Shown: positions 21,992-23,009 of the stretch, piece by piece
Numbering within the stretch: the stretch's first letter is position 1
Layout: every line of letters starts with the position of its first letter
From: an uncultured Devosia sp.
Lineage (GTDB): Bacteria; Pseudomonadota; Alphaproteobacteria; Rhizobiales; Devosiaceae
Length of the DNA stretch: 23,009 nt
Assembly: GCA_913775215.1 (NCBI GenBank)
Contig: CAJYKO010000386.1
Location: 1-23,009, forward strand
Reading direction: 5' to 3'
Translations under genes and position numbers: made by a program
The notes under the pieces: model-generated
The model's input: the letters and a program-made list of their open reading frames with translations, nothing else
The model's database searches: none
Told to the model about the DNA's origin: nothing

Positions 21992-23009
21992 TCGAAGCTA
22001 TGAAGGTTGTTCACTCGGGGATGCGGTGAGAAGCTGGGGTTGCGAAGCCAACCAGCGATCAGCGAGGTCCCCGAATGAACGTCCATAAGAATGCGCGTTT
22101 GACGCCGTCAGGTCGAGTGCTTTTGGTTGAACGCGTTGCGCGTGGGTGGTCAGCATCGCAGGCCGCGGCAGCTGGCGGCGTTTCTGTACGCACGGCTTAT
22201 CGCTGGTTGGCGCGCCATCGTCTGGGCGATGGGCAACTGCTGGATCGCAGTTCGGCGCCGCACCATTGTCCGCACCGTCTTGCTGCCCACCTTATTGCCG
22301 CGATCGAGCAATTGCGCCGCCAGCGCCAGAGCGGCCCGATGATTGCCCAGGCGCTCGGCCTGGCGCGCTCGAGCGTTGGACTGGTTCTGCGCCGGATTGG
22401 GCTAAACCGACTGGACCGACTTGAACCCCGGCCGCTGGCCATTCGCTACGAACGCGAGCGTCCCGGCGAATTGGTACATATCGATATCAAGACCTTGGGA
22501 CGTTTCAAGCGTATAGGGCATCGGGTCACCGGCGCGCGCATCGAGCACAATAGGGGACGTGGCATTGGCTGGGAGCACCTGCATGTGGCCGTCGATGACG
22601 CATCAAGGCTAGCCTATACCGAAGTGTTGCCCAGCCTTGGCAAGGAGGATGCCTGCGCCTTCCTCAGCCGAGCGCTGGGCTGGTTTGAGCGACTCGGCGT
22701 GACCGTGGAGCGCGTCATGACAGACAATGGCTCGGCCTATAGCTCAAGGCTCTTCGCCCAAACCATCCAAAGCGCGGGGCTTCGCCATATACGCACCCGC
22801 CCCTATCGGCCGCAAACCAATGGCAAGGCCGAACGCTTCATCCAGACGACGCTGCGCGAATGGGCTTACGCCCAACCATACCAGACGTCCGAACACCGAA
22901 AACAGGCCATCGGCCCATGGACCGATAACTACAATCTAAATCGACCCCACTCAGGCATCGGCGGCAAAACGCCATTCCAAAGACTGACTAACCTACTTGG
23001 AAACGACAG
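21990..23009 (+). mobile_element. IS481-family insertion sequence, right end outside the window
   Basis: A transposase gene (22075-23009) plus a leader of about 85 bases. The left end is not certain: a TGTCGAAGC at 21990-21998, beginning in the last bases of the palindromic element, would be a plausible terminus because IS481 inverted repeats often begin TGT; a start near 22010 (TGTTCACTC) is an alternative. The right terminal repeat and any target duplication lie beyond the window. Confidence 0.6.
22075..23009 (+). CDS. IS481-family transposase, 3' end cut by the window edge
   Basis: At least 311 residues with no stop before the window ends; the family C-terminus is very near, so only a few codons should be missing. 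An N-terminal helix-turn-helix (about 24-48: RGWSASQAAAAGGVSVRTAYRWL) is followed by an rve/DDE integrase core with D137 (HIDIKTLG), D217 (MTDNGSAY) and E253 (GKAERF), and the NGKAERFIQTTLREWAYA and YNLNRPHSGIGGKTPFQRL stretches typical of IS481. No frameshift or internal stop was seen through the whole reading, so the copy looks intact and may be active. Confidence 0.93.
   Translation, partial: MNVHKNARLTPSGRVLLVERVARGWSASQAAAAGGVSVRTAYRWLARHRLGDGQLLDRSSAPHHCPHRLAAHLIAAIEQLRRQRQSGPMIAQALGLARSSVGLVLRRIGLNRLDRLEPRPLAIRYERERPGELVHIDIKTLGRFKRIGHRVTGARIEHNRGRGIGWEHLHVAVDDASRLAYTEVLPSLGKEDACAFLSRALGWFERLGVTVERVMTDNGSAYSSRLFAQTIQSAGLRHIRTRPYRPQTNGKAERFIQTTLREWAYAQPYQTSEHRKQAIGPWTDNYNLNRPHSGIGGKTPFQRLTNLLGND

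Noticed and set aside
21880..22000. CRISPR-like repeat pair
   Set aside because: Only two copies in inverted orientation, forming one palindromic element; no direct repeats or spacers, and none anywhere else in the window.

Overview
The window reads as GC-rich alphaproteobacterial chromosome, most likely Hyphomicrobiales and possibly a Devosia relative. This is inferred from the YlxR-L7Ae fusion beside nusA, a long Arg/Pro/Ala-rich IF-2 N-terminus, an HWE-family histidine kinase, an FzlA-like GST next to uppP, and GC-rich palindromic intergenic repeats of the Rhizobiales kind. No database search was possible, so the genus is a guess. Almost all of the window is housekeeping sequence.

Layout. 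Positions 120-1841 hold a ferredoxin-reductase-like flavoprotein convergent with a GAF-GGDEF diguanylate cyclase. Positions 1948-7917 are a transcription/translation operon on the + strand: promoter, rimP, nusA, YlxR/L7Ae RNA-binding protein, infB, then an intrinsic terminator. Positions 7962-9694 hold a HAD-like phosphatase and a YcxB-like membrane protein (+), convergent with a small P-loop ATPase (-). Positions 9735-9848 hold two minus-strand terminators around a structured stretch with no gene. Positions 9889-10539 encode a Tat-type lipoprotein L,D-transpeptidase (-). Positions 10711-13632 hold rpsO and pnp on the minus strand with a hairpin-rich 323-base intercistronic leader.

Positions 13635-15602 carry a DESFPASD-motif small protein and an HWE histidine kinase (-). 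Positions 15699-17090 are miaB (+), followed by a REP-like palindromic element. Positions 17236-19866 form a minus-strand operon: fzlA-like GST, SDR/epimerase, two GNAT acetyltransferases. Divergent from it is uppP (19979-20791), which shares a bidirectional terminator with a LolA-like carrier (20849-21484, -). A small secreted protein follows (21582-21881). The end is accessory: a 101-base perfect-arm palindromic element abutting an IS481-family element whose transposase runs off the window.

How the genes work together. RimP, NusA, YlxR/L7Ae and IF-2 couple ribosome assembly, transcription elongation and initiation; S15 and PNPase belong to the same classical neighbourhood. Here they lie inverted about 5 kb away, without rbfA and truB. 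UppP, the L,D-transpeptidase, the FzlA-like GST and the LolA-like protein all concern the cell envelope and division. I found no CRISPR, no convincing tRNA or rRNA, and no coherent undescribed multigene system. The best leads are RNA structures and repeats: a 13-bp hairpin holding the nusA stop codon in its loop, the rpsO and pnp leaders, the orphan terminator region near 9.8 kb, and the palindrome/IS junction near 21.99 kb.
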